Positions 7,983 to 18,197 of a DNA stretch of 64,000 bases are shown piece after piece. The stretch covers positions 248,001 through 312,000 of the forward strand of contig NZ_MRYA01000001.1 in NCBI RefSeq assembly GCF_001921745.1, in the 5' to 3' direction. The notes under the pieces were generated by a model. The model saw only the letters and a program-made list of their open reading frames with translations. It made no database searches and was not told the origin of the DNA. Origin of the DNA: Psychrobacter sp. Cmf 22.2 (GTDB lineage: Bacteria; Pseudomonadota; Gammaproteobacteria; Pseudomonadales; Moraxellaceae). Position 1 is the first letter of the stretch. The number at the start of each line of letters is the position of its first letter. The position numbers and the translations under genes are program-made.

Positions 7983-10900
7983 ATGTCACATAGCTCGCTA
8001 CCTTTTACTTCTAAGCTGTTTCAACTTACTTCTTTGACTTGTGCATTGGCATTAGCAGGATGTGGCGGGGGCGGCGATAGTGACACAGTAGATTCTGTTG
8101 CGCCTGCACCTGATTTAGGTATTGAGCAGCCAGGCTCAGGTGGTAGTAACGGGGGTAATAATAATGGTGGTAGTGATAATGGTGGTGAGCAGGTATCTAC
8201 AGAGGATTTTAGTTTACAAAAACTTTATACTGTCCCTACAAACATAAAGCTTACAGATGAACCTGTCATTTTTAATGTAACTGTAAAAGCGGTCGAAAAC
8301 ATATCTGGCGGCGCGGCTATCGATAAGGCAGTCAGTCTAAGTATTGATGACTCACTAAATACTGGTGTTACCATTGAAGGGTCTAGCACTCAGACTACTG
8401 ATGACAAAGGTGTGGCGACCTATGAGTTAAAGCTTAACCCGCTGGTACTTGATGAGACGCAAAAAGCAAATCTAATCAAAAATGGTTTTAGCTTAAAAGC
8501 AACGGCTAAACAGCCGTCAAATGGCGCAACCATCAATCAAGTGTTGACCGTCCGCATCAGTAAAGAAGGCAGTGGTGATGGCACTCAAACAGTAGTCAGT
8601 ACTCTTGTTATCGACAATCGACTTCAAACAAGTTCAGTATCTAATAACAAGCTAAATCCTTACGGTGATACGGCTCAATTTAGCATTATTCTCAAAAATG
8701 CGGATGGCGCACGGGCTGCAGACGTACAGGTCGGTATGGGAATTAATGATATCAAAGGGGTTGCTATTGTCGGAAGTAACAAAACCACTGATAGCAATGG
8801 TATGGCTACCTTTGACATTATTGTTGATAAAGGGTTATCAAAGGCTGATCGTGAGGCGCTATTACAAGGCGTGGTTTATGCTATCAATATCGTAGAAAAA
8901 AATGGTGCGACTAAAAAAGTCTCAGGCACATTGCCGGTTGCGATTCCTACCTCAGACTATAAGCTGACAGTATCTGGAAACGCCAGCGCACTTAACGCTT
9001 ATGGTGACAGTCAAACGATCACTATTAATGCAACCGCGATTAACGACAAAGTTCCAACGAACATTGCTGGGGCAAAAGCCTCTATTAAGCTCAATAGCGA
9101 TATAAAGGGTGTCAGTTTAAGTACTGAGGCGCTTACTTTTGATGCTAAAGGCCAAGCAGTAGTTGATATTATTGTAGCGCCAACGCTGAGTGATGCGGAG
9201 CGTACCAAGCTTGCTAAAGAGGGTCTCAGCTATACGATTACCTTGTCTGAGCCAAATAACTCTAAAACAGTAAAAGAGGGTAAGAGCAGCGTTGAGATAC
9301 CTGCTGCCAAATATCAAATCAAAGCAGCTAACACCAGTAAAACGAGAATATCAAGTTTTGGTAGTAGCGTGGATATCAGCTTTCGCGTCAATGATAAAGA
9401 CGGTGGCGCAGTAGCTGGTGAAAAAGTCACAGTAAACTTGCCTGCTGCACTGACCGCAAAGGGGCTATTGAGCTTAGACAGCGCAGCCACGCAAACTACT
9501 GATAATAAAGGTGTGGTCAGCTATACCGTCAGTATTCCAAAAGGATTATCAGAAAGTAATCGTGCGATTTTAGAAAGCGCAGGTAGTTTTGTACTGTCTG
9601 CCAAGGCCGTTGAAGCATCAGGTGCTAGCAGTAAGATAGATAGTGCTCGCGTACAGATTACCGCTGAAAGTGAGACGATCTTAGATGCAAAAAGCATTCC
9701 TAGAGCTATTAATGTACTCAAAAACAGCTTTAGTATTCAGGTGGCCGCTAAGCGCCCTGACGGTAGTGCGGCAAATGACAAAGAGGTTAAGCTTACTATT
9801 ACAAATGTACCAGGCGTGAGCATTGCCGGCAGTAAGCAGATTACCAATACTGCAGGTGTCGCTGAATTCACAGTAAATATTCAAGATTTAACGGATACTC
9901 AGCGTAACAACCTAGTCAAAAACGGCATTCCTTATACCGTTACTTTGACAGATGATGATGGTATTACTAGCGAAACTTATAATGCATCGGTCATCATGCC
10001 TGTCGCCGAATATAAAATAAACGCAGGCACAGCAAGCAAAAACAAACTACTCAGTACTGGCGGTGAAACTACCATCAGCTTCCGTGTTAATGATAAAACT
10101 GGTGGTATCGTGGCAGGACAGCAAGTGACCGCGAGCTTGCCCAGTACCTTAACGCAAAAAGGGTTAGTCACACTTACTAGCGCCGCCAATCAAACGACAG
10201 ATGCTCAAGGTGTCGTTAACTATACTGTGCGCATCCCTGAAGGGTTGTCCGTTGATCAGCGTAAAGCTATTGAAAACAGTGGGTTTTCATTAACCGCAAG
10301 CCTGACAGAAACATCAGGTGTAAGCGTTAAAGCCAACAGTGAAAAAATTACTGTTAATGCGGATCCGACTAGGAGTGATATCGTCGTCAGCGCCAGCACT
10401 ATGCCAAGCGTGGTCAATGTGTTGAAAGACAGCTTCAGTATACAAGTGGCAGCCAAACTGCCAAATGGCAATGCGGCAACCAATAAACCTGTTGAACTGA
10501 GTATCGAGGGTATTAAAGACATTAGCATTGCTGGTAACCAACAAACGACAGATGGGTCGGGTAATGCTACATTTATCGTCAATATTGATCCAAGTCTAAG
10601 CTTAGCTGAGCGCCGCACTATCGCTGCTAGTAACATCGATTATCAAGTTGTATTAACAGATAACGACAGCCGTGCTATCGAATCTTTCACTGCTGAAGCT
10701 GATGTACCAGCCGCTCAATACAAAGTTAGCTTTGGCCAAATGAGTAGTGATAAGCTGTCAAGCTCAGGTGGTAGTACGACCATCAGCTTTCGTGTCAATG
10801 ACAAAAACGGTGGCGTAATAGCAAATCAAATAGTTAAGGCAAGCCTACCAGCTGCTTTGGTGAATGCTGGTGTAATTACTCTAGATGACGCTACAAACCA

Positions 10901-13900
10901 GACTACTGACGCTAAAGGCATGGTCAGTTTCAATGTACGTGTACCGACCAATCTGAACCAAGCACAAAAAACACTGATTGAGAACAACAGTGGCTTTGCA
11001 CTAAATGTCGCAGCTGTAGAGGCTACAGGAGCCACAAGCACTGCGAGTGTTGCCATTAGTGTCACTGATAAGGTACAGGCCAGTCAAACGACACTCGCTG
11101 TCACCACCAATCCTGCGCCAATCAATATTTTAAAAGACAGCTTTAGCATTCAAGTCTCAGGGACACGTAACGATGGTAGCGCTGCTGCAGACAAAGTGGC
11201 CAGATTAACGATTAATAACGCCTCAAAGCTCACAATACAGAACAGTGAACAAAAAACAGATGCAAAAGGTGTAACCACATTTACCGTAAATATTAGTCCT
11301 ACGATGAGTGAGGCTGAACGTCAAGCATTGGTCAAATCTGATCTTAGCTACACCGTGAGCCTCACTGATATTGATGGTGTAGTCTCTAGTAAATATAATG
11401 CACCAGTCATCATTCCAGCCGCCCAGTACCAGCTAAGCTTTGGTACTCTAACCAACAAGCAACTATCAAGCTCAGGTGGTAGCACTACTATCAGCTTCCG
11501 CATTAATGATAAAAATGGTGGAGTAATTGCAAACCAGCCAGTGACAGCAAGCTTGCCTGACAATCTAGTTGGACTCTTAAGCTTAGACAGTAGCGCCACC
11601 AAATTAACCAACAATCAGGGTGAAGTCAGCTTTACCGTTCGCGTGCCAGCAGGATTGAGCACTGATCAAAAAGCAAAAATTGAAAAAGTTGGGTCGTTTG
11701 TGCTCACCGCGATGACCGTCGAAGACTCCGGTGCTAAGAGTGTTGTGACAAGCAGCCTGATTACACTTAGCGATGAAGTAGGTCAAAGTGAGATTCAGCT
11801 TGTTGATAATAGCACCCAACCTGTGCTCACCACTGATAAGCAGTTTGTAGTCGATATCACGGGTAAGTATCCTGATAGTAGTGCTGCTTTAAATAGAATC
11901 GTCAAGCTTAAGATCGACCAGCCTGCACTGTTTACAATCATTGATGCTGAGCAGAGCACGGATAACGCAGGCCGTGTATCGTTTACTGTAAATATAAAAG
12001 ATAACCTTAGTGAAGATGAGCAAAATGTACTTGCCAAATCAAATATCAACTATACTGCCACCATTATTGATGTTGATGGTACCCAAGCTACGTTGTCTGG
12101 CAAGATTCAGGTAGAAAAGCCTACCACTACATTAGATTTTGCCTCTATCCTTACCCCAAGCATCAGTGAGTTTGGTGGTGAGGGCGTTATTAAAGTTAAG
12201 CTATTAAGTAACAAAAGCAATAGCGCTGTACAAAACCAAGAAGTCAGTATCTTACTTGGTAAAAAAGCTCAGGATTATGGCGTTACTGTTAGTTCAGACA
12301 GTAACACTACTGACTTTAATGGTGAAACCACCTTTATCGTCACTATCCCTGAAGGTTTGAGCTATGAGAAGCGTGAAGAGCTCAAGAAGGTCGGTATCAA
12401 TTACCAGCTATCTTATATCGAAAAAGGTGAAACGTATACGTCTGATATTAAAAACGTCATCATTACTACGCCAACTGTAGATTTAACTGTTCTAAATAAT
12501 CCAAATCTGATTAACAATCGTCCGTTTTATACTTTAAATGGTGAAGGCGATACGGCGGTTGTGAATGTTGGTATTAGTACGCAAACCACCAACGTTGCAA
12601 TCAGTGGTCAGCCTATGACCATTGATTTTGCTGACAAAGCATTAGCAGCGCTATTAACCGTTAATGGTAAGTCGGGTGATAACCTCACTTCAATGACCAC
12701 TGACGATAATGGTAACGTTAGCTTTGAGATAGTTGTTCCTAATAACCTAACTGATGAAGAAAAAGCAGCTCTTAAAGATAAAAAACTGACAGCAACATTA
12801 CGAGAAACTTTAACTGATAAAACGCAAGAAGTTCAGTTTAATGTCCAATCAACCAAAGCGGCGATCGATCTGATTGATTTAACGCCTACGCCACTCAACC
12901 TAAACGGTGGTCAAACACAGGTAGAAGTCATTGCCAAAGACAGTCAAGACAATGTGATTGCGGGACAAAAAGTTTTCCTAGCACTCCCTGCTGCGATTGC
13001 AGAGCAAGGCGTGCGTCTGGTCAGTGGTAAAGAGCAGGTCACTAATAATTCAGGGGTGGCCAGTTATACCCTTGCTGTGCCAGCAGGGCTGACAGAGGAA
13101 CAGAAAAAAGCCATCGGCTCAAGCTTTTTTGTCGCTTTTTCAGCGGCGGATAAAAATGGCAATATCGCCACCAAAACCAGCACCGTCACCACCACCACGC
13201 CTAGTAGTGCTACGGGTACGACAGAAAATATCACTATCGGCGCAAACAAGGTAGTTAGTACCAAAGGTGATACCTTTAAAGTCTTTGTACGAGCGACAGA
13301 TAATGATGAGGCTATTGGTAACCGTGAAGTACGCTTAAATGTTGATAATCCGCTCCAAACTGGCGTTACAGTGACCAATGGTACGGCTACCACTAATAGC
13401 GACGGTGTGGCAACATTTGACCTCAAACTTGAGCCTGGCGCTAACGTCAATCAAGCGATTTTAGAGGCAGGCATCAAGGTCACAGCGAAAACTAAAACGT
13501 CTGGTGGCTTTGATATTGAGTCAGACTATATTGTACCTGTAGATACCGCGACCATTGATGAGTATCAAATCCTTGTCAGCTCTGATAAGTCCACGCTAAC
13601 TACTGGTGGAGATCAAACCAATGCCACCTTCCGCGTGACTGACAGCAAAGGCGGCATCTTAACGGGCGTTCCTGTGCAGCTGGCTATTACCAATCTAGCG
13701 GCAAGTGGAGCGGCACTTACGACACCAAGCATGGTAACCACTGATGCGAATGGTCAAATAGATGTCGGCGTACTTTTAGCCGCAGGCAGCATTAATGCGC
13801 GCCTAAATCACACTATTGATATTGAAGCCAAGATAGTTACCCCTGAATATGATGCTAATGGTGATGTCACACTGACTACCCGTGAAAGTAAAACACTAAG

Positions 13901-15800
13901 CCTATCAGCCGTGGGTACGAAGATTGGTATTGAAGCGAGCAACACTAAGCTGCAAGATAGTGAGGCAATTACCATCACTACCACACTCGTTGATGGTGCA
14001 GGGCAGACGATTGGTAATGCAGCAATGCAGCTGATTGACGCGAATGGTGATTTGATTGTACCAACGGCAATAGCGACTACTGGTAACGATGGTCAGGCAA
14101 CGTTTGAAGTCAAAGAAGATCAGCTTACCTTTGACAATAATGGTAACTTACAAGTGTTTACCCGCGCCGTTGGTGAGGACAGTATCAATACCCAGCGTAG
14201 TATCAATAGCATTGATCTGGTCAAGGTTTCCCAAGCGGGTATCAGCTTTATCGATATCCAAGATGTTTATGACGTTAATAAGCCGCAACTTATCAATATA
14301 CAGATCCGTACAGACTCTGCTAGTGAAGCAGATGATCTACTTGGCAAAAATGTTGAGATACAAACCACTATCGGTAAGTTTAACAATAACGATGTTATTA
14401 CTACTAAGGCAATTGCGCCAAATAATATTACTGGTAATATCATTACGGTACCTGTAACACTGACATCTGAGCTTGCTGGCATAGCGGTACTACAAGCTAA
14501 AATATTAGGCGTAACTTTACAAAACGGTGAGCCGCGCTATCAGACCACCGTCGATACACGCTTCCGTGCTACGACACCTGCGAAAATGCTATTCCAAGCA
14601 GTCAAATCGGTCATCACTCCTGGCACCAGCACCGAAGTGGTAGCGACAGTCAAAGACAAAAATGATGTGCCAGTAGAAGGGCAAACCGTCGTATTTAGCC
14701 GTGCGGCAGACTCATCAGCAGGTCGTTTATCGGCGGCTACAGCGATAACAGACAGTAAAGGTGAAGCCCGTGTCGTCTATCAAGCCAATGCCAGTTCGCC
14801 TATCGGTGGTGTGATTATCAACGCACGTTTACTACAAGATGATGCCAATATCGGTAGCAAGACCAGCAATATTACCGTCTCAGAAGAAGCTGTATATACC
14901 ACGTTAGCATTCTCTAGTAAGTTATCTTCTGATGATATTTACTATACGGTACGTGGTTCGATATCTGTCATGGATGGCTCAGGACGCGCGGTGTCAAATC
15001 AGGAGGTGTCAATTAAGTCTTATGCGACGGAATATGCACAAGGTGTATATTGTTTACTAGATAGTACAACTACTTATCAAGCTGCTGATATTGATGAGCT
15101 TGACGAGTTTGGTAACGTGATAAAGACCACCACACCAGAACCGAAAGTCTTCTCTGAAAAAACACCAGTACCGTTAAAGTCTGATTGGTATCCTACGGAA
15201 GATGCTAATTACAACTACACGCTAGATCAAGATTCTGATCCTACATTAAACGAAGATAAGAATTCTAGTGGTAAGCTTGAAGCTATTAATCCAGTGACTA
15301 TTCTTGGTAACAAAGTTTCAGAGGATGGCTATTCATTTATCACAAATGATGAAGGTCGCGCTGACTTTGAGATTCGCTACCCGTTACGTTATTCAAATTG
15401 GGTGAAGGTACGTTTTGATGCTTCCACCTTTGTAAATGGTAGTGAAAATACTCAAAGTATCAACTACCAATTACCAACTTCAGTCGATGACTTGATAATA
15501 AATGATACTACTTTAATAACTCCTTGGATTGATAATGCAAGTCCGTTTGGTACTGGTGGTGCTACATGTACAAATAGCCTAAATGTTACAATCAATGAGA
15601 ATACGCCACGTACTAGAGTTATTTTGTCGCCATATTCACCAAACTATAATGTGACTATAGACGGTAAGTCATCGAGTAATCAGGCAGAGGTAGGGTTTAA
15701 TACATATATCATAGACTTCAACAAAGCGTTTGAACTTGGCTCGACGGCTACTGTAAGCAATAATGGTTTCGGTTTCTCTAAAGTTATCAAAGTTGAGTAA
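7983..15800 (+). CDS. Giant Ig-like-repeat surface lipoprotein (putative adhesin)
   Basis: This 2605-residue protein starts with a signal peptide and lipobox LAGC (Cys27), so it is probably lipid-anchored in the outer membrane. A Gly/Asn/Ser/Asp-rich linker (about residues 28-70) follows. Next come many beta-sandwich-like units of about 110-120 residues, each with a TTDxxG turn and a helix-like LSxxxR patch, resembling Big_1/invasin-type domains. Between about residues 440 and 1380 two unit types alternate with a period of about 236 residues. A divergent Ig-like unit (KDKNDVPVEGQTVVFSR) lies near residue 2220. The C terminus is a non-repetitive domain with two Cys (about residues 2357 and 2529). 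ATG is preceded by GGAG at 8 bases. No passenger-secretion domain (autotransporter barrel, T1SS RTX) is visible. Adhesion is an inference. Confidence 0.85.
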   Translation: MSHSSLPFTSKLFQLTSLTCALALAGCGGGGDSDTVDSVAPAPDLGIEQPGSGGSNGGNNNGGSDNGGEQVSTEDFSLQKLYTVPTNIKLTDEPVIFNVTVKAVENISGGAAIDKAVSLSIDDSLNTGVTIEGSSTQTTDDKGVATYELKLNPLVLDETQKANLIKNGFSLKATAKQPSNGATINQVLTVRISKEGSGDGTQTVVSTLVIDNRLQTSSVSNNKLNPYGDTAQFSIILKNADGARAADVQVGMGINDIKGVAIVGSNKTTDSNGMATFDIIVDKGLSKADREALLQGVVYAINIVEKNGATKKVSGTLPVAIPTSDYKLTVSGNASALNAYGDSQTITINATAINDKVPTNIAGAKASIKLNSDIKGVSLSTEALTFDAKGQAVVDIIVAPTLSDAERTKLAKEGLSYTITLSEPNNSKTVKEGKSSVEIPAAKYQIKAANTSKTRISSFGSSVDISFRVNDKDGGAVAGEKVTVNLPAALTAKGLLSLDSAATQTTDNKGVVSYTVSIPKGLSESNRAILESAGSFVLSAKAVEASGASSKIDSARVQITAESETILDAKSIPRAINVLKNSFSIQVAAKRPDGSAANDKEVKLTITNVPGVSIAGSKQITNTAGVAEFTVNIQDLTDTQRNNLVKNGIPYTVTLTDDDGITSETYNASVIMPVAEYKINAGTASKNKLLSTGGETTISFRVNDKTGGIVAGQQVTASLPSTLTQKGLVTLTSAANQTTDAQGVVNYTVRIPEGLSVDQRKAIENSGFSLTASLTETSGVSVKANSEKITVNADPTRSDIVVSASTMPSVVNVLKDSFSIQVAAKLPNGNAATNKPVELSIEGIKDISIAGNQQTTDGSGNATFIVNIDPSLSLAERRTIAASNIDYQVVLTDNDSRAIESFTAEADVPAAQYKVSFGQMSSDKLSSSGGSTTISFRVNDKNGGVIANQIVKASLPAALVNAGVITLDDATNQTTDAKGMVSFNVRVPTNLNQAQKTLIENNSGFALNVAAVEATGATSTASVAISVTDKVQASQTTLAVTTNPAPINILKDSFSIQVSGTRNDGSAAADKVARLTINNASKLTIQNSEQKTDAKGVTTFTVNISPTMSEAERQALVKSDLSYTVSLTDIDGVVSSKYNAPVIIPAAQYQLSFGTLTNKQLSSSGGSTTISFRINDKNGGVIANQPVTASLPDNLVGLLSLDSSATKLTNNQGEVSFTVRVPAGLSTDQKAKIEKVGSFVLTAMTVEDSGAKSVVTSSLITLSDEVGQSEIQLVDNSTQPVLTTDKQFVVDITGKYPDSSAALNRIVKLKIDQPALFTIIDAEQSTDNAGRVSFTVNIKDNLSEDEQNVLAKSNINYTATIIDVDGTQATLSGKIQVEKPTTTLDFASILTPSISEFGGEGVIKVKLLSNKSNSAVQNQEVSILLGKKAQDYGVTVSSDSNTTDFNGETTFIVTIPEGLSYEKREELKKVGINYQLSYIEKGETYTSDIKNVIITTPTVDLTVLNNPNLINNRPFYTLNGEGDTAVVNVGISTQTTNVAISGQPMTIDFADKALAALLTVNGKSGDNLTSMTTDDNGNVSFEIVVPNNLTDEEKAALKDKKLTATLRETLTDKTQEVQFNVQSTKAAIDLIDLTPTPLNLNGGQTQVEVIAKDSQDNVIAGQKVFLALPAAIAEQGVRLVSGKEQVTNNSGVASYTLAVPAGLTEEQKKAIGSSFFVAFSAADKNGNIATKTSTVTTTTPSSATGTTENITIGANKVVSTKGDTFKVFVRATDNDEAIGNREVRLNVDNPLQTGVTVTNGTATTNSDGVATFDLKLEPGANVNQAILEAGIKVTAKTKTSGGFDIESDYIVPVDTATIDEYQILVSSDKSTLTTGGDQTNATFRVTDSKGGILTGVPVQLAITNLAASGAALTTPSMVTTDANGQIDVGVLLAAGSINARLNHTIDIEAKIVTPEYDANGDVTLTTRESKTLSLSAVGTKIGIEASNTKLQDSEAITITTTLVDGAGQTIGNAAMQLIDANGDLIVPTAIATTGNDGQATFEVKEDQLTFDNNGNLQVFTRAVGEDSINTQRSINSIDLVKVSQAGISFIDIQDVYDVNKPQLINIQIRTDSASEADDLLGKNVEIQTTIGKFNNNDVITTKAIAPNNITGNIITVPVTLTSELAGIAVLQAKILGVTLQNGEPRYQTTVDTRFRATTPAKMLFQAVKSVITPGTSTEVVATVKDKNDVPVEGQTVVFSRAADSSAGRLSAATAITDSKGEARVVYQANASSPIGGVIINARLLQDDANIGSKTSNITVSEEAVYTTLAFSSKLSSDDIYYTVRGSISVMDGSGRAVSNQEVSIKSYATEYAQGVYCLLDSTTTYQAADIDELDEFGNVIKTTTPEPKVFSEKTPVPLKSDWYPTEDANYNYTLDQDSDPTLNEDKNSSGKLEAINPVTILGNKVSEDGYSFITNDEGRADFEIRYPLRYSNWVKVRFDASTFVNGSENTQSINYQLPTSVDDLIINDTTLITPWIDNASPFGTGGATCTNSLNVTINENTPRTRVILSPYSPNYNVTIDGKSSSNQAEVGFNTYIIDFNKAFELGSTATVSNNGFGFSKVIKVE
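9301..12118 (+). repeat. Four tandem A-B module pairs inside the giant lipoprotein gene
   Basis: A-type modules share SxGGxTTISFRVNDKxGG, with cores near 9371, 10070, 10780 and 11489. B-type modules share the INVLKDSFSIQV pattern, with cores near 9720, 10424, 11132 and 11838. Spacing between like modules is about 700-710 bases. DNA similarity is highest between the A modules near 10755 and 11463, implying recent duplication. Weaker copies continue on both sides. Confidence 0.8.
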
Positions 15801-15837
15801 TGTTTCATAATTTCTATTTAAAAAACTAATATTTAAT

Positions 15838-15862
15838 AAAAACCCCCAAGTTGGGGTTTTTG
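15838..15862 (+). terminator. Terminator of the giant lipoprotein gene
   Basis: AAAAACCCC pairs with GGGGTTTTT across a short CAAGTT loop, ending in a T-run, about 38 bases after the stop codon. Confidence 0.85.
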
Positions 15863-16001
15863 TATTGGTAATATAAATAACGTAAAACAACCAACTCAGT
15901 AAGCAAAATATAGCAAAAACGATTAGAATAGTGGATTTGCTATGCTATTAGTAGTTCTTTGAATGCAGGCAGCAATCATTTTATTTTAGGTTAAGCGCAC
16001 T

Positions 16002-16931
16002 ATGTCAGATACTGTAACGACGACTTCATCAAATGCTTTATCGCACCCTATATCCAGTGCTCCACTCCCTCTTCATACTATCGACACTGCCACGTTATTG
16101 ATTAAGTGCCGCGACCAAGCAGGCATTGTGCAGGCAGTATCAGAGTTTATCCATCGCTATGGCGGCAATATCATCTCTCTTGATCAGTATTCTACTGCTC
16201 ACGAGGGTGGCCAGTACTTTATGCGTTTAGAGTTTGTTTTAGAAGGTCTGAGCGAGATCATTGATAACTTTGAGGCCAGCTTTGCTCATACGGTTGCCAA
16301 GCGTCATAAGATGTCTTGGCGTCTACATGACAATGCGATCAAAACCAAAGTTGGCATCTTGGTATCAAAGTTTGATCATGCGTTATTAGACTTGCTATGG
16401 AGACATCAGCGCGGCTTGCTCGATTGCGATATTAGTTGCGTTGTCAGCAACCATCCAGACTTACGTCAAGCGGTCGAAAACTTCGGTATACCTTTTCATC
16501 ATGTGCCAGTGACTAAGGATAATAAGGTAGAGGCGGAAGAGCGGATTCATCAGTTGATGGAAGACAATGATTTGTTAGTATTAGCGCGTTATATGCAAAT
16601 ATTATCGTCTGACTTTATTGAACGCTGGCCCATGCAAATTATTAATATTCATCACTCATTTTTGCCTGCTTTTGTGGGGGCAGATCCTTATCGTCAGGCG
16701 TATGATAAAGGTGTCAAGCTTATTGGTGCAACGGCGCATTATGTCACCGCCGAGCTTGATCAAGGGCCGATCATCGAGCAAGATGTGCACCGCGTGACTC
16801 ATCGTCAAAGTGTGATAGAACTACGTGCTATTGGTCGTGATATCGAGCGCAATGTCTTGGCCCGCGCAGTGAACTGGCATGTACAAAACCGAGTGATAGT
16901 AACAGGTAATAAGACAGTGGTATTTAATTAA
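16002..16931 (+). CDS. purU: Formyltetrahydrofolate deformylase
   Basis: This 309-residue enzyme hydrolyses 10-formyl-THF to formate and THF, balancing one-carbon pools. An N-terminal ACT domain (about residues 28-105, beginning ATLLIKCRDQAGIVQAVSEF) precedes a formyltransferase-fold catalytic domain. The catalytic Asn/His/Asp triad of the family is seen in INIHHSFLPAF and ELDQGPI. The start gives about 25 residues more than usual; a Ser/Thr-rich leader is present, and no downstream ATG fits better before the ACT domain. It is monocistronic. Confidence 0.94.
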   Translation: MSDTVTTTSSNALSHPISSAPLPLHTIDTATLLIKCRDQAGIVQAVSEFIHRYGGNIISLDQYSTAHEGGQYFMRLEFVLEGLSEIIDNFEASFAHTVAKRHKMSWRLHDNAIKTKVGILVSKFDHALLDLLWRHQRGLLDCDISCVVSNHPDLRQAVENFGIPFHHVPVTKDNKVEAEERIHQLMEDNDLLVLARYMQILSSDFIERWPMQIINIHHSFLPAFVGADPYRQAYDKGVKLIGATAHYVTAELDQGPIIEQDVHRVTHRQSVIELRAIGRDIERNVLARAVNWHVQNRVIVTGNKTVVFN

Positions 16932-17051
16932 AAAAGCTTATTGTTAGGAAAGTTTGTCACTAAGTCTGTTACTAAATCAGGGTTAAGTTTGCTAATATCA
17001 TTTGTAACGTATGCCAATCGATTATTATATATATTTAATACAGCTGAGATT

Positions 17052-17843
17052 CTATAACACTAGCTCTAAAACAAACTTGCTACCAACAAAGCCTACTGCT
17101 AATAAGATAAACGCATAAAAGGTAATGTTGGCCGCTCGTTTGCCACGCCAACCTGCACGCCAATGACCTATCAATAGTACGCCAAATAATAACCACGACA
17201 GCAAGCTAAAGACTGTTTTATGTAAAATGTGCTGTGCCATTAAATCTTGTACGTAAATAAAGCCAATGCCTAAGGCGATGCTTAGTACGATAAAACCTAC
17301 CAGTATCATGTCAAACAATAGGCTTTCCATACTTTGTAAGGGAGGTAGTTTGTTCACCCAAAAACGATGAATGGTATGATGCTTGAGCTCACGGATCTGC
17401 AAACGCAAAAATAGCGCTTGTAGGGCAGCCATTAGCAGTACGCAATAGGCAGCAAGTGACAATAAAATATGGGCTTCAAGTCCAATACTTACATCGGTCA
17501 ATGGCTGATACGGGGCGCGGCCAACATAACCTATCGTCATGCCAATAAGCGCAGTCGGTGCAGCTAAAATTCCAAGACTAAGAATAGGGCGATATAAGCA
17601 AAAGAGTACGTAAAAGAATAAGAAAAATAGACTGATGAGACTGATTATATTAAATAGGTTAAAATTTAATCCATATAACGTAACGACATATGGATACAAT
17701 AGCGCGGCATGGGCAAGCATACCAATGATTAATAAACCAAGGCTTAAACCCTTATGAATAGGGTGACTCTTTGTCAGCGCCCAACTGATATGGATACTGA
17801 CCAATATATAAGCCATACTGGCAATGATAAACGCAAGGTGCAC
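17052..17843 (-). CDS. ypjD: YpjD/CcsA-like inner membrane cytochrome c assembly family protein
   Basis: This 263-residue polytopic protein has about eight membrane helices and belongs to the cytochrome c assembly (CcsA/HemX-like) superfamily. Its place, divergent from ffh, is the same as E. coli ypjD, which supports that orthology rather than a true CcsA. The start is GTG with GAGG ten bases upstream; an upstream ATG is out of frame. Conserved His residues in membrane loops are visible, as expected for the family, but heme handling is not proven. Confidence 0.85.
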   Translation of the reverse strand: MHLAFIIASMAYILVSIHISWALTKSHPIHKGLSLGLLIIGMLAHAALLYPYVVTLYGLNFNLFNIISLISLFFLFFYVLFCLYRPILSLGILAAPTALIGMTIGYVGRAPYQPLTDVSIGLEAHILLSLAAYCVLLMAALQALFLRLQIRELKHHTIHRFWVNKLPPLQSMESLLFDMILVGFIVLSIALGIGFIYVQDLMAQHILHKTVFSLLSWLLFGVLLIGHWRAGWRGKRAANITFYAFILLAVGFVGSKFVLELVL

Positions 17844-18197
17844 TGGTAAAAAGCCTCATCCCATAATGAGCACAAAATCGCCGCTCAATTTAACGCTAAA
17901 GTGGTATTATTAGAATAATCGTCCAATTTATCATAAAATGAAGGCTAATTGAGAATCATCTCTATTATTCTTTATAGCTACTAAGACAGTAGTTGCCAAA
18001 TCTACAGATGCTAAGGCATCAATTACGCGATGGTGTTGATAAGTAGTTGTTTTTGGATAAATTGCATATAAAACAAGCGAGTAATATTCCAAACTATTTT
18101 ATTTAGTCCATCTTTAATAAAGTGCTTTTTGACTGCATATATTTTAATAAGAAGCCTTTTGATAAAAATATTTTAACTGTTTAATTGAGAGTTATTT
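17844..18197. other. Divergent intergenic region ypjD / ffh
   Basis: This 354-base AT-rich spacer must hold promoters for both genes. I saw no convincing matched -35/-10 pair, no hairpin and no small gene. Confidence 0.5.

Noticed and set aside
9011..14482. Many 65-130 residue minus-strand open frames inside the giant lipoprotein gene
   Set aside because: They recur at the repeat period and are antisense shadows of the Ig-like modules.
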